Shown piece after piece: positions 8,937 to 17,441 of a stretch of 64,000 nucleotides of DNA. Both the position numbers and the translations under genes were made by a program. The stretch comes from JAWKOK01 sp963765875 (lineage in GTDB: Bacteria > Chloroflexota > Anaerolineae > Caldilineales > Caldilineaceae). The notes under the pieces are model-generated. The model did no database searches, was not told where the DNA came from, and saw nothing but the letters and a program-made list of their open reading frames with translations. How positions within the stretch are numbered: the stretch's first letter is position 1; each line of letters opens with the position of its first letter. Location of the stretch: assembly GCA_963765875.1 (NCBI GenBank), contig CAVXYK010000015.1, positions 186,001 through 250,000 of the forward strand, given 5' to 3'.

Positions 8937-9950
8937 CTACGCTTCCAATAGAATCTTCATCACGGGGCCACCGCTTTCCATCTGTTGGAAACCGGCTTTG
9001 AGTTCGGTCAATGGGTGGACGTCGGTGATGATCTTATCCAGCGGGATGGCTCCGGCCGCGGCCAGTTGGATGGCCTGGGCGAAGTCTTCGCTCTCGTAGA
9101 CGCGTGCGCCGAGCAGTTGCAGCTCTCGCCAGAAGAAACGGAAGAGGTCAACTTCCGGCGCCTGGCCGAAGATGCCGACGATGACGATGCGGCCGCGTGT
9201 CCGCGGCAGTTCGGTCATGACGGCTGCACCGGCATTCGAGCCTGTCACTTCAAAAACGATATCTGCCCCCGCTCCGCCAGTCTGCTCATTGACGTAGGTG
9301 GCCAGATCGCCTTCCAGCGGGTTGAAGGCGTCCAGGCCGAGTTTCTTGGCCAGCTCCAGCCGGAAGGGGTTGATCTCTGAGAGCAATACGTTGGCGCCGG
9401 CATTCTTGGCCACCAGGGCCACCAGTGTTCCGATGGGACCGCCGCCCAGCACGACGGCATATTCGCCGGCCTGCACCTTACCCATGCGCACATCGTGACA
9501 GGCCACGGCCAGCGGCTCGATCATGGCGCCGTGTTGCAGCGAAAGGTTGCCAGGCAGGTGGTGCAGCGTGTGAGCGGGCACGGTCCAGAAGCTCTGGAAG
9601 GCGCCCGGTGTGTCGATGCCCAAGAACTTGAGGTTCTGGCATATGTGGCTGTGGCCTGCGTCGCAGGCCGGGCAGTCGCCACAGGGATCCAAGGGCATGA
9701 CGGCCACCGGATCACCGACGGCAAAGCCCTCAACGCCTTCGCCGATGGCCGCCACCGTGCCCGAGACCTCATGCCCCATGATCTGGGGGAAGGTAACGCG
9801 CTGATCCATGACGCCGTGATAGATGTGAAGATCGGTGCCGCAGATGCCGCAGTGCGACACCTTGAGCTGCACTTCACCGGGGCCGGGTGCAACCGGCGTA
9901 CACTCGCCCACGCTGATTACTTGATCGCCTTCGTAGAATACGGCTTGCAT
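8937..9950 (-). CDS. zinc-dependent medium-chain alcohol/polyol dehydrogenase
   Basis: A 337-residue MDR-family dehydrogenase. Catalytic-zinc residues are present: Cys36 in the CGICGTDLH segment, GHEVSG with His about 60, and the structural-zinc lobe with four cysteines in CGDCPACDAGHSHIC. The nucleotide fold follows at GGGPIGTLVALVA. It resembles sorbitol, threonine and 2,3-butanediol dehydrogenases; substrate cannot be fixed. The start has GGAGGAG eight bases upstream. It lies in tandem with the KduD-like and Gfo/Idh genes, probably in a shared sugar or polyol pathway. Confidence 0.85.
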   Translation of the reverse strand: MQAVFYEGDQVISVGECTPVAPGPGEVQLKVSHCGICGTDLHIYHGVMDQRVTFPQIMGHEVSGTVAAIGEGVEGFAVGDPVAVMPLDPCGDCPACDAGHSHICQNLKFLGIDTPGAFQSFWTVPAHTLHHLPGNLSLQHGAMIEPLAVACHDVRMGKVQAGEYAVVLGGGPIGTLVALVAKNAGANVLLSEINPFRLELAKKLGLDAFNPLEGDLATYVNEQTGGAGADIVFEVTGSNAGAAVMTELPRTRGRIVIVGIFGQAPEVDLFRFFWRELQLLGARVYESEDFAQAIQLAAAGAIPLDKIITDVHPLTELKAGFQQMESGGPVMKILLEA

Positions 9951-10242
9951 TTGGACTCCTCCGCTATCGGTGGCTTATGTCTCAGCTCTGTGTGAATGCT
10001 GACTACGTGGATCCGGCTGATTTGGATCTGATTCTTCTGCAAATCACTATACTCTATTCGATAGATAGCTCTCAAACCCGCGAAGGCGCCGCCACTTCCA
10101 CTATCTGTTGCAGCGATGGCAGAAAACCGGCGCAGGTCGCCCAGGGCCCCTTGTCCGGATTCTCGACGCGGCGATGCCCCGTTGTCGCCTGACTTCCCTC
10201 GTGTCTGATTCCCGAGATGATTGGCCGCAGAATCTTGCATCT

Positions 10243-11787
10243 CTACGCTGTACGAATTAGGTCGGCAGCCTTCTCGGCGATCATGATCACAGGCGCGTTT
10301 ATATTGCCGGTTGTGATTGTCGGCATGACCGATGCGTCTACGACCCGTAGTCCCTCCACCCCATGCACCTGCAGTCGTTCGTTGACAACGGCCAGCGGGT
10401 CGTTGCCCATTTTGCAGGTGACGGAATAGTGCCAGGTTGTGACCAGCGCGTCACAGATCCAGGCCACGATCTGTGTATCGCTCTGGGCATCTGGCCCAGG
10501 AGCCAGCTCCCGTCGGACGAATCCTTCAAACGCCTCTGTGCCAACGATATGCCGAACCATGCGTACGCTGTCCACGTAGATCTGCATGTCCGGTGCGTTG
10601 TCCAGGTAGTTGGGCTGAATGGCCGGATAGACAAAAGGATAAGCAGATTGTAGTCGAATGTGGCCACGGCCTTGCGGGCGCATCAGGCAGAGGGAGAAGG
10701 CGATATCGCTCTCCCCCTCCAATTCGTCAATGGCAAAGAAGACCTGCATATCGGGTGCAGGCAGGTCGGGCTGCGTGCGCCAAAAGGCGCCGGCAAATGT
10801 TCGAGTGGTGACCAATGGGCCGGTCCTGCGTTCGACGAAATCTCGATAGCCGGAACCGGCCAGCGAGATGTCCACGCGCTGTGGCTGAATCGTCTCATAG
10901 CGCACGTGCAACAGAGGATGATCCTGTAGGTTTTCGCCGACGCCGTGTAGGTCGATCAAGAACGGAAGCCCAAAATCGTGCAGGTGGTCGGCGGGGCCGA
11001 TGCCGGAGCAGAGCAACACTTGCGGCGAGTTGATGGCGCCGCCGCACAGGATAACTTCTCCGGCCTTCACCTGCTTCAACCGATTGTCGTGAATGTATTC
11101 GACGCCGACAGAGCGGTTGCCCTCAAAGAGGATGCGAGTGACGTGCGCGAAAGTCTGGACGCTCAAATTGTGGCGCCCCAGTGCCGGCTTCAGGTAGGCG
11201 TCGGCCAGGGTCTGTCGTTCTCCGTTCCGATAGTCGTGGAGGTAGGGACCAACGCCGTCCTGGGTCTGACCGTTGAAGTTTTCGTTGCGTTCAAGACCAG
11301 TCTGTTCACCGGCAGCGATGAAGCGCTCCATCTGGCCCAGGACGTCCTGGATCTGCGTCACAGCGAGCGGTCCGTCGGCGCTGTAGTCGGTTCCCGTCAA
11401 GGGGCCTTCATAGCCTTCCGCCTTCTGAAAAAAGGGCCGGATATCACCCCAGCCCCATCCTCGATTCCCCAATTCAGCCCAGTGGTCGAAGTCCCGCGGA
11501 CTGCCGCGCAAGTAGACCATGCCGTTGATGGCGGTGGTGCCGCCGACCACCTTGCCGCGGTTGAGGTCGATGCGCCGGTTGTTCAACTGTTTCTGCGGCT
11601 CGCTACGATAGGACCAGTCGATGTCTGACCCTAGCAGCCTGGAATAGCGGCCAGGAATGCGGATTTCCGGATTGTCATCCGCCCCGCCGGCTTCGAGCAG
11701 AAGGATGCTGCGGGCCGGGTCTTCGCTCAAGCGGCCAGCCAGTACGCAGCCAGCTGATCCGGCGCCGATGATGATGCAGTTCACCAT
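10243..11787 (-). CDS. GMC-family FAD oxidoreductase (choline dehydrogenase-like)
   Basis: A 514-residue flavoprotein oxidising an alcohol or sugar. The N-terminus IIIGAGSAGCVLAGRL binds FAD ADP; GMC signature 1 (GGTTAINGMVYLRGSP) and signature 2 (GAINSPQVLLCSGIGP) are present, and the catalytic His region HYSVTCKMG lies near the C-terminus. A longer reading frame begins at 11883, but the ATG at 11787 is preceded by GGGGAG and starts directly at the FAD motif, so it is preferred. Quinone-linked or oxygen-linked activity cannot be told apart. It is the first gene of the minus-strand oxidoreductase group. Confidence 0.88.
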   Translation of the reverse strand: MVNCIIIGAGSAGCVLAGRLSEDPARSILLLEAGGADDNPEIRIPGRYSRLLGSDIDWSYRSEPQKQLNNRRIDLNRGKVVGGTTAINGMVYLRGSPRDFDHWAELGNRGWGWGDIRPFFQKAEGYEGPLTGTDYSADGPLAVTQIQDVLGQMERFIAAGEQTGLERNENFNGQTQDGVGPYLHDYRNGERQTLADAYLKPALGRHNLSVQTFAHVTRILFEGNRSVGVEYIHDNRLKQVKAGEVILCGGAINSPQVLLCSGIGPADHLHDFGLPFLIDLHGVGENLQDHPLLHVRYETIQPQRVDISLAGSGYRDFVERRTGPLVTTRTFAGAFWRTQPDLPAPDMQVFFAIDELEGESDIAFSLCLMRPQGRGHIRLQSAYPFVYPAIQPNYLDNAPDMQIYVDSVRMVRHIVGTEAFEGFVRRELAPGPDAQSDTQIVAWICDALVTTWHYSVTCKMGNDPLAVVNERLQVHGVEGLRVVDASVMPTITTGNINAPVIMIAEKAADLIRTA

Positions 11788-11959
11788 AATTTGGCTCTCC
11801 CCGAGTATTTCCTCGTGGCTTGGGATGTGTGCGTGCGGATGAAATGTTGGAGATGCTGCTTTCATCCAGCGGCTTCTTGCCATCTACGCTATGGTAGTTT
11901 ACGCTTTTTCACGAGAACTGTCATTCCGAGCATCTGAAGCCTTGCTAGAAGGAGAACCC

Positions 11960-12655
11960 ATGAAAGCACTCATCACCGGAACAAATCGTGGAATCGGGCT
12001 GGAGTATGTACACCAGTTGGCGGCGCGCGGCGACCAGGTCTTTGCGGCCTGCCGTCAGCCTGATGAAGCCACTGCATTGAACGAGTTGAAGACGCAATAT
12101 GGCGATCTTGTGTCAATCATCGCACTGGAGGTAACCGAACCCGACTCGATCGCAGCGTCCTATGCCGCGGTCAGTGCGCAGACGGATGCGCTTGATCTAC
12201 TGATCAACAATGCGGCCATCGGAACGGCTGACGGCGGATTAGGCAGTTACGATATGGACGTCATGCAAACGGTCCTCACTGTCAATGCCATCGCACCGAT
12301 GCTGGTGATCGAGCGATTTCTTCCGTTGCTCAAAGCCGGTGTCGAGCCGAAAATTATCAACATCTCCTCTGGCGCGGGTTCGATCGGTAATCGAAATTCG
12401 CTCCGCCCCTACAGCTATGGCGCCAGCAAGGCAGCGCTCAATTTCTACACACGCAACCTTTCCTTTGATGTCAAGGATGCAGGCGTGATCGCGATCTCAT
12501 TGAATCCGGGCTGGGTGCGAACGGACATGGGCGGACCGAATGCAGATATCGGGGTCGAGGAATCGATCCGCAAAGGGTTGATTGTGATCGATGGTCTGAC
12601 CCTGGATGATTCGGGCAAGTTCTTTAACTATACCGGCGAGAACATTCCCTGGTAG
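11960..12655 (+). CDS. short-chain dehydrogenase, C-factor/CsgA-like
   Basis: A 231-residue SDR. TGTNRGIGLEY (7-17) binds the nucleotide, NNAAIG follows, and the catalytic pair is YGASK. The sequence resembles C-factor (CsgA)-like and sniffer-type SDRs of unknown substrate. The ATG at 11960 is chosen because AGAAGGAG lies directly before it; an in-frame start at 11891 has none. It is divergent from the GMC gene, sharing a short promoter region. Confidence 0.85.
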   Translation: MKALITGTNRGIGLEYVHQLAARGDQVFAACRQPDEATALNELKTQYGDLVSIIALEVTEPDSIAASYAAVSAQTDALDLLINNAAIGTADGGLGSYDMDVMQTVLTVNAIAPMLVIERFLPLLKAGVEPKIINISSGAGSIGNRNSLRPYSYGASKAALNFYTRNLSFDVKDAGVIAISLNPGWVRTDMGGPNADIGVEESIRKGLIVIDGLTLDDSGKFFNYTGENIPW

Positions 12656-12669
12656 GGTCCTCGCGCCTG

Positions 12670-12942
12670 TCATTGGGCGCTGTACAGTGTGACCATTTTG
12701 GGCGTCGGCGGAGACGAGATCATCAACATGTTCACGCCCTTCATGTACACGGGCAGTCCTACAAGCTCTTTCGGCGGGCTGTGCGAACCCACCCAACTGC
12801 AGCCGAGCTGATGCCGTGAACCCTCGATGACCTGAAACCACTCGTATAGAGTCTCTTGCGTCCGGACCTGCGCGCCACTGCCTACCTCAACACCTCTACC
12901 CCTCTCACAAGCAGAATACGGAAATTGCTGAACCCTAAGCAC
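12670..12942 (-). pseudogene. possible gene remnant
   Basis: A 90-codon open frame ending in the plausible segment VGLPVYMKGVNMLMISSPPT, while its N-terminal part is low-quality (many Arg, Gly and Ser). No ribosome-binding site or family is recognised. It may be the C-terminal scrap of a lost gene. The 620-bp gap from 12656 to 13278 holds otherwise only a hairpin at 12943-12978 and weak direct repeats near 13078. Confidence 0.2.
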
Positions 12943-12978
12943 CCCCGAAGCCGCGTATTCCTACTAGCGGCTTCGGGG
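12943..12978. terminator. intergenic hairpin, terminator-like
   Basis: Perfect 12-bp stem CCCCGAAGCCGC / GCGGCTTCGGGG with a 12-base loop. There is no long T-tract on either side, so it may be a weak terminator or a REP-type hairpin. Confidence 0.45.
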
Positions 12979-13077
12979 CATGCCATGTCTGTGTACCCTA
13001 TGCAGTCCAACAAGATTCAACCCATTCGATGTCAGAATTCAAGATTGTGATATTGGTCACATATGTGGCCAGAAATT

Positions 13078-13121
13078 ACATGTACAATACATGAACAAAT
13101 GCAGTTCATTTGTAGACAAGG
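13078..13121 (+). promoter_or_regulatory. weak 11-bp-period direct repeats upstream of a small gene
   Basis: ACATGTACAAT and ACATGAACAAA start exactly 11 bases apart (13078, 13089), and TGTAGACA recurs in phase at 13111. TGTAGACA also begins the array at 17370. No convincing -10 box follows, so this is only a candidate SARP-type site for the gene at 13279. Confidence 0.25.
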
Positions 13122-13278
13122 CCAATACGAGGCGTAAGTTAAATGACGAAATAGCCTTTGCCATATTGAGCCAAGTGTCGATGAAGACCTACGTTTATCA
13201 GTAAGAAATTTTCGCATAATGGGCGAGCAAGACACGAGGCTCCGCACCAGAAGCGACGTATATAAGGAGAAAAAAATC

Positions 13279-13530
13279 ATGGAATACGATGTGATAATGA
13301 TGTCTCGAGAGCACCACAAGCAGCACGTCGATTCGCTTACGCAATCGTATGCAGCTGCGCAGGCTGATTCAAAATCGCTGCAGATCCTGTTGTCAAACGG
13401 AATTGAACGGATTAGCAGCTTCGTTGAGACAATTGGCTCCCAGAGCCGGCAGAGTTCTCCCAACTCGTATGAGAGCGGCTCTCAGTTTGCGCCTGTGGTC
13501 TTGGACGATCGGCGAGGAGATTCCTGGTAG
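13279..13530 (+). CDS. small hypothetical protein
   Basis: An 83-residue polar protein starting MEYDVIMMSREHHKQ. No family is recognised. The central part (about 15-55) can form amphipathic helices; the tail is Ser/Gln/Asp-rich. The ATG at 13279 is preceded by ATAAGGAG at ideal distance, which supports translation and is better than the upstream in-frame ATG at 13219. A perfect bidirectional terminator follows. Position beside the DUF4242 gene and the decayed regulator suggests membership of the same accessory module. Confidence 0.5.
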   Translation: MEYDVIMMSREHHKQHVDSLTQSYAAAQADSKSLQILLSNGIERISSFVETIGSQSRQSSPNSYESGSQFAPVVLDDRRGDSW

Positions 13531-13569
13531 AGCTCCGTTCAAGAGATTCGTACAGCATATCTATCTAAC

Positions 13570-13607
13570 AGAAAGGCCCGGATGCGATATCGCATCCGGG
13601 CCTTTCT
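13570..13607. terminator. bidirectional rho-independent terminator
   Basis: A perfect 38-bp palindrome whose arms start AGAAAGGCCCGGATGCGAT and meet without a loop at 13588/13589. With A-tract and T-tract at its two ends it should stop both the plus-strand gene ending at 13530 and the DUF4242 gene ending at 13630. Confidence 0.85.
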
Positions 13608-13629
13608 GATTGGGCAACGGCCACACCGA

Positions 13630-13905
13630 TCAACCTTCCGATGTCACCGGGTCGATGATCGACTTGACCTCGCTGATCTTGTCGGCAGGGAAGCCGGACT
13701 GTTCGGCATGTTGCCGCACCAAATCCTCAGATGGTGCGATGTAGATGCAGTAGGTCTGGTCCTGGACCACATAGCTCTCGACCCATTGGATCTGTGGCCC
13801 GAGAGCCTCCAGCACGCTGCAAGATTTCTGGGCAATGCCGACAGCTTCTTCCGGTGTGGCGTTGCCGATTCCGGGGATATTGCGTTCGATGACATACTTT
13901 GGCAT
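13630..13905 (-). CDS. DUF4242 (SCO4226-type) small protein
   Basis: A 91-residue ferredoxin-like-fold protein. The opening MPKYVIERNIPGIG and the segments WVESYVVQDQTYCIY and IDPVTSEG match DUF4242. The family includes the nickel-binding SCO4226 of Streptomyces; metal binding here is not shown. ATG has AAAAGGAGAG seven bases upstream. About 130-160 bases upstream lie GAAACG direct repeats with 11-bp period (14051-14067), a likely activator site. A second, truncated DUF4242 scrap lies at 17964-18000 beside the decayed regulator, so the family seems tied to this accessory region. Confidence 0.8.
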   Translation of the reverse strand: MPKYVIERNIPGIGNATPEEAVGIAQKSCSVLEALGPQIQWVESYVVQDQTYCIYIAPSEDLVRQHAEQSGFPADKISEVKSIIDPVTSEG

Positions 13906-14034
13906 GGTTCTCTCCTTTTTGTCTCACTGTTGATAAATATTCGGTGATGGAGTGACTGAAGAACCTGGGGAAGCCCTTCAGCCGCTGAATCACACGAGTT
14001 ACACCTACACGTGCTACCTACTATCCACGTAGAC

Positions 14035-14099
14035 AGGATAACGGATCAAGCGTTTCCAAAACGTTTCTTGGATCAAACTGCCAAGCCGAAAAACGTTTC
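14035..14099 (-). promoter_or_regulatory. SARP-like operator: 11-bp-period GAAACG direct repeats
   Basis: On the minus strand GAAACGTTTTG is followed directly by GAAACGCTTGA (CGTTTC at 14051 and 14062 on plus, 11 bases apart). Ten bases further in the direction of transcription lies the -10-like TATCCT (14040-14035). A third GAAACG occurs at 14094-14099, not quite in phase (32 bases). The layout repeats-10 bp-(-10) is the same as at 15019-15051 and 24564-24618. Likely target: the DUF4242 gene. Confidence 0.5.
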
Positions 14100-14109
14100 T
14101 TCCGACTGT

Positions 14110-14328
14110 CTATGCGGCTGAATCGTCTTCGCAGGTATCCATTTGCGTCGCCACGAAGGCGCCCAGCGCCGCCCAATCGTGGAAATAGTGGACCTCACCA
14201 GTCAACACGTGCTGCGCCTTGCCGCGAATCTCGGTGCGATCTCTCTTCGCTGGCTCACGCCAGACGCGCACCGTGAAGAGGTGTGAACGTCTGTCAGATG
14301 ATTGTGGGGACAAGTTTTCGTGATCCAT
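14110..14328 (-). CDS. small TGEV..YF protein, paralogue 1
   Basis: A 72-residue protein of unknown function, starting MDHENLSPQ. It carries FTVRVWREP, then a charged stretch, IRGKAQHVLTGEVHYFHDW and a C-terminal helix. The gene at 24292-24504 encodes a clear paralogue with FTLRLWHEP and TGEVRYFRCW at the same spacing. The pattern of alternating hydrophobics suggests a compact beta-rich fold with one helix. The ATG at 14328 is taken because the longer frame to 14451 adds a Cys/Arg-rich stretch with no similarity to the paralogue. It follows the truncated DinB gene on the same strand. Confidence 0.6.
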   Translation of the reverse strand: MDHENLSPQSSDRRSHLFTVRVWREPAKRDRTEIRGKAQHVLTGEVHYFHDWAALGAFVATQMDTCEDDSAA

Positions 14329-14437
14329 GGCTCTCCAACCTATCACTGCCCGCACGCGGGCAACACCATCGTAACAGCCGTACCCGTACCTAAGCATTGC
14401 CGGCAAGGCGGATTTTTCAAGAATTAGCCACGCAGCC

Positions 14438-15016
14438 TCATCTGTGTCCATCTGTGCCTAATCTTTTGTCTTTCCGATCGCAGGCGCTGGCCGTGCCATG
14501 CATCTCCTGAACGTCGCGCAACGCCTCAATCATGCCCAGATGGCGGGCAGCGTGGGTGAGCTGATAGGCCAGGTCGGATGCAAGCGGCGTCTCTGCCGCG
14601 GGTGCCGCTACCAACTGACGATCTTCCGTCACTCTGTATGGCTGGGTGTTGGGCCGTACCCACTCGATGCCATCAGGTGTCAGTCTGTCCATTCCCTCGT
14701 GGAAGCATGCAAAGCTACGATCCGCATAGTTCAGAATGTTCTCCTGACCAATCTGTTGCGGGATGCGCGCAGCGGCTTCGTGTTCCATGCCCTCTCCAGC
14801 CTGTAGGATGCCCAGTTCAGTACTGTCCAGGCCCCAGCGCTGGGCAAGCCCCTCTTCCTCCCAGATCTGGCGGCGCTCCGGTCCGCCATGTGTCGGAAAG
14901 GCGAGTTGCACGCGGTCGGCCCAACGAGCGATGTGCCAGAGATGCCAGCCGATAGGCGGCGCTTGAGGACCTGGCCGCCAGTTGAACTGTTCCGACGTCC
15001 TTCTTGTACGCTGATT
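14438..15016 (-). pseudogene. DinB-family protein lacking its N-terminus
   Basis: The frame reads SEQFNWRPGPQAPPIGWHLW, HIARWADR and then an intact-looking helical DinB-like domain to 14438, including PTHGGPERRQIWEEE, LTPDGIEWVRP and LTHAARHLGMIEAL. DinB-like proteins are four-helix-bundle, often metal-dependent enzymes of thiol or stress metabolism. The first helix (25-30 residues) and a start codon are missing: a stop lies at 15017-15019, and no ATG follows before the conserved core. GTG at 14911 would skip the WHLWHIAR helix. A promoter-like SARP site directly abuts the break, so a deletion probably fused promoter to the truncated body. Confidence 0.6.
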
Positions 15017-15018
15017 TC

Positions 15019-15051
15019 ATAATACAAGACAGATCGTTTCCAAATCGTTCC
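15019..15051 (-). promoter_or_regulatory. SARP-like operator and -10 box
   Basis: On the minus strand GGAACGATTTG GAAACGATCTG forms two 11-bp direct repeats (plus-strand CGTTTC at 15035, CGTTCC at 15046). Exactly ten bases separate them from TATTAT (15024-15019). Spacing and half-site match the sites at 14035 and 24564. Confidence 0.55.
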
Positions 15052-15203
15052 CTGAGGCAAAAGAGCGGCAACGACTTCAACGCGGCCGCTCCGCGCCCGA
15101 TGCTTGTTCGCTAGAGATGTAGTCTGTGAAGGATTCTTGGGGATCTGAGGGGAACAGAGCGGCGCTATGAGATTCCGCTGCTCCTATCTGTTCCGCGGAA
15201 GTT

Positions 15204-16502
15204 CTAGGCGGGAACCGCCGTACGGCGTGTCGACCAGGCTGTGAAGCAGAGCAAGGCAACCGCAAAGCCCACGCCGATAGCGGCGATCAGGGACATACCG
15301 CCGAAGGCATAGAGCATTCCGGTCGAAAGACTGCCGACACCAGAGGCCAGTGCGACCATCATATCATTCGCGCCTTGGGTTCGACCGCGCTCGTTGGCAG
15401 AGAGCGAATCGGTCAGCAATGAGGAGCCGGCAATGAAACAGAAATTCCATCCCAGGCCCAATAGAAAGAGTGAGAACATGAGCGCAAGCAACTGGGTGGA
15501 GAGTGGCGCCAGTATCGCGGACCCCATCAGCAGAAGAGTACCCGCCACGATCATGGTAACGCGCCCCGCACGGTCGATGAGCCACCCGGTGCCCCCTGAG
15601 AGAGCGAACATGCCCAGCGTGTGCGCCATGATGACCGACGAAATCGCTTGAATTTCATAGCCGAGGCTGTTCATATATATTGGCGTGATAACCATGATCA
15701 TCGTCATGACCAATTGACCCACAATCATGGCCAGCAATGCCAAACGCACACTAGCGCCGGCGAAGATTGTGCACAAAGACCGTGGGGAAACCTCGGACAG
15801 GCTGAATGCACTGATGTCGGCACTATCCGCACCAGTGGCGGCATCAACGGGTGTGACATTGCCTGCCGCTGCCAATATCTTGCCCAGATTCATGGGGTCG
15901 GGACGCAACAGCAAGAATGTGAGTAATAAAGCAACGCAGAAGAAAATTGCGGCTAGAATGTACGGCCCGATCTGAGCTTCGAAACCCAGGCGCTGCGCCA
16001 TACTGCTCGCCGGTCCAGTCAGTAGCGGACCACCGACCGCGCCCACAGTGCCGGCGAAGACTATGAGCCCGATGGCTTTGGCACGGCGCGACGGTTCTTG
16101 GATCTCGGCGGCGGCAAATCGGGCCTGTAGGCCGCCGGCACGCCCGACCCCGAAAAGCCCAACCCCAAAGCAGAAACCGGCAAACAGGCCCCAGCCGATG
16201 GCGAACGCGGCGATAACCGCGCCGACAGTCGCAATGAGATAGCCCAGTGACAGCCCCTTGCGCCGGCCATAGCGATCCATTAACCGGCCGAGAGGATAGG
16301 CCGCAGCCGCTTGGCCGATCAACAACATGGTTGATGGGATACCGGCTAGGCTTTCGCGGCCGGAGAGCTCCACAGCCACGATGGGCATGATGGTGAAGCT
16401 GGCAATTGTGGCTGCGCTGAAGAGACCCTCCGAGGTGAAGAGTGTCCCCGTAAGTCGGTTACGAACCGAGGTCGGAATCGGATTGACAGGCGTAGAGTTC
16501 AT
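15204..16502 (-). CDS. major facilitator superfamily transporter
   Basis: A 432-residue MFS permease with about twelve hydrophobic helices. The loop 2-3 motif is GRLMDRYGRRKG, and a related motif GWLIDRAGRV lies between helices 8 and 9. The two six-helix halves are joined by a Pro/Asp/Ala-rich loop (about 205-235). It resembles drug or metabolite exporters; the substrate is unknown. The ATG at 16502 is used rather than the TTG at 16508. Immediately upstream lies the decayed regulator on the same strand. Confidence 0.85.
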   Translation of the reverse strand: MNSTPVNPIPTSVRNRLTGTLFTSEGLFSAATIASFTIMPIVAVELSGRESLAGIPSTMLLIGQAAAAYPLGRLMDRYGRRKGLSLGYLIATVGAVIAAFAIGWGLFAGFCFGVGLFGVGRAGGLQARFAAAEIQEPSRRAKAIGLIVFAGTVGAVGGPLLTGPASSMAQRLGFEAQIGPYILAAIFFCVALLLTFLLLRPDPMNLGKILAAAGNVTPVDAATGADSADISAFSLSEVSPRSLCTIFAGASVRLALLAMIVGQLVMTMIMVITPIYMNSLGYEIQAISSVIMAHTLGMFALSGGTGWLIDRAGRVTMIVAGTLLLMGSAILAPLSTQLLALMFSLFLLGLGWNFCFIAGSSLLTDSLSANERGRTQGANDMMVALASGVGSLSTGMLYAFGGMSLIAAIGVGFAVALLCFTAWSTRRTAVPA

Positions 16503-16605
16503 TCGCAAATTCTTTCAACGATTGCTCTTCTGTCTTGAAAGGAGGCGAGTTAAGGCCAATCTATCGAGTCTCTAGAACTCCATGTCTGACTCGTCGAACC
16601 ACGGT

Positions 16606-17120
16606 TTATAGGACGACAGGAAAAAAAGAGCGTAGCGCAGTATCGCTGATCTCGTTGCCGATGGCCAAAACGATGGCGTTGGCTTCGTCGAGGAGCGAAC
16701 CAGCTCGCTCCCCGTCTTCCAATGCCTCATAGACCCAAGCCAGCCTGACACGCGCCTATCATACGATCTGTCGACGGCCGCGCCGTAGTCCCGCTGCCGC
16801 TCCAGAATATCGACCAGGGTGTCCAGAACGTCTATGTAGGCCTGGCGTAGTTGCCTCGCACCAGCATAATCCAGTCAGTATAGCAGTCGGGCAGTAGCTC
16901 ACCGGCATAAAGCTCGACAGCGTGCGCCAGCAGACGTCGGCGCAGCATCAGCAACGTCTTGCGCAGATTGGTGCACGCCTGCCGATCGCTGGATTCGGGC
17001 CAGAGCTGATAGGCGATCTCACTACGAGGGACGGGGGAGCCCGGGCGGGTGGCTAGATAGGCGAGCACGTCTTCCAGGCGCACCTGTCCGAGGGTGAGCG
17101 GTTGGCTGTCCTGGACAAGT
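16606..17120 (-). pseudogene. decayed BTAD/SARP-type regulator
   Basis: Three pieces in order, in different frames, match a BTAD-containing (AfsR/SARP) regulator. First, the winged-helix end VLAYLATRPGSPVPRSEIAY followed by LWPESSDRQACTNLRKTLLM. Second, the BTAD start AVELYAGELLPDCYTDWI, then, past a stop and frame change, RQAYIDVLDTLVDILERQRD. Third, a C-terminal TPR-like end RVRLAWVYEALEDGERAGSL ... ALRSFFPVV, ending at the TAA at 16606. The intact proteins are usually 900-1200 residues with an ATPase core; here almost all of that is deleted. The N-terminal 60 or so residues are not readable. It cannot be functional as it stands. Confidence 0.7.
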
Positions 17121-17369
17121 TGAAAGACGCCTTACAGGCGAAGCGTATCGTGGGACAACTGGACTGTATCCTTATCGGGTTGCAGACATCATGAGGTACG
17201 CAGCGCAGAAATTTGCCACGATCTGCAAAGGTTCGTCGATTCAGCGCCAAGCGTGATTCTAGCGTCCCCTGGGTGCGATGTCAATCAGCATACGCATACC
17301 GGGTGGGTTTCGGGTTTGGGGCACGTGGAAAGCTGGCCCCAACGTAAGATGCACTCCGCATAGCCCCTT

Positions 17370-17425
17370 TGTAGACATGCTGTCTCCATCTTGTCGCCAT
17401 TCTGTCGCCATCTTTCGACTAGATT
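17370..17425 (+). promoter_or_regulatory. four-unit 11-bp direct repeat array, SARP-like operator
   Basis: TGTAGACATGC, TGTCTCCATCT, TGTCGCCATTC and TGTCGCCATCT start at 17370, 17381, 17392 and 17403, an exact 11-bp period. A -10-like TAGATT follows at 17420-17425, nine bases past the last conserved octamer. SARP activators of Streptomyces bind such face-of-helix repeats overlapping the -35 region. Likely target is the gene at 17442; the regulator remnant lies divergently about 250 bases away. Confidence 0.6.
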
Positions 17426-17441
17426 GGCGAGAGGTTCTCTT

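Noticed and set aside
12497..12841. 114-codon minus-strand frame
   Set aside because: Antisense to the end of the SDR gene; no codon or motif support.
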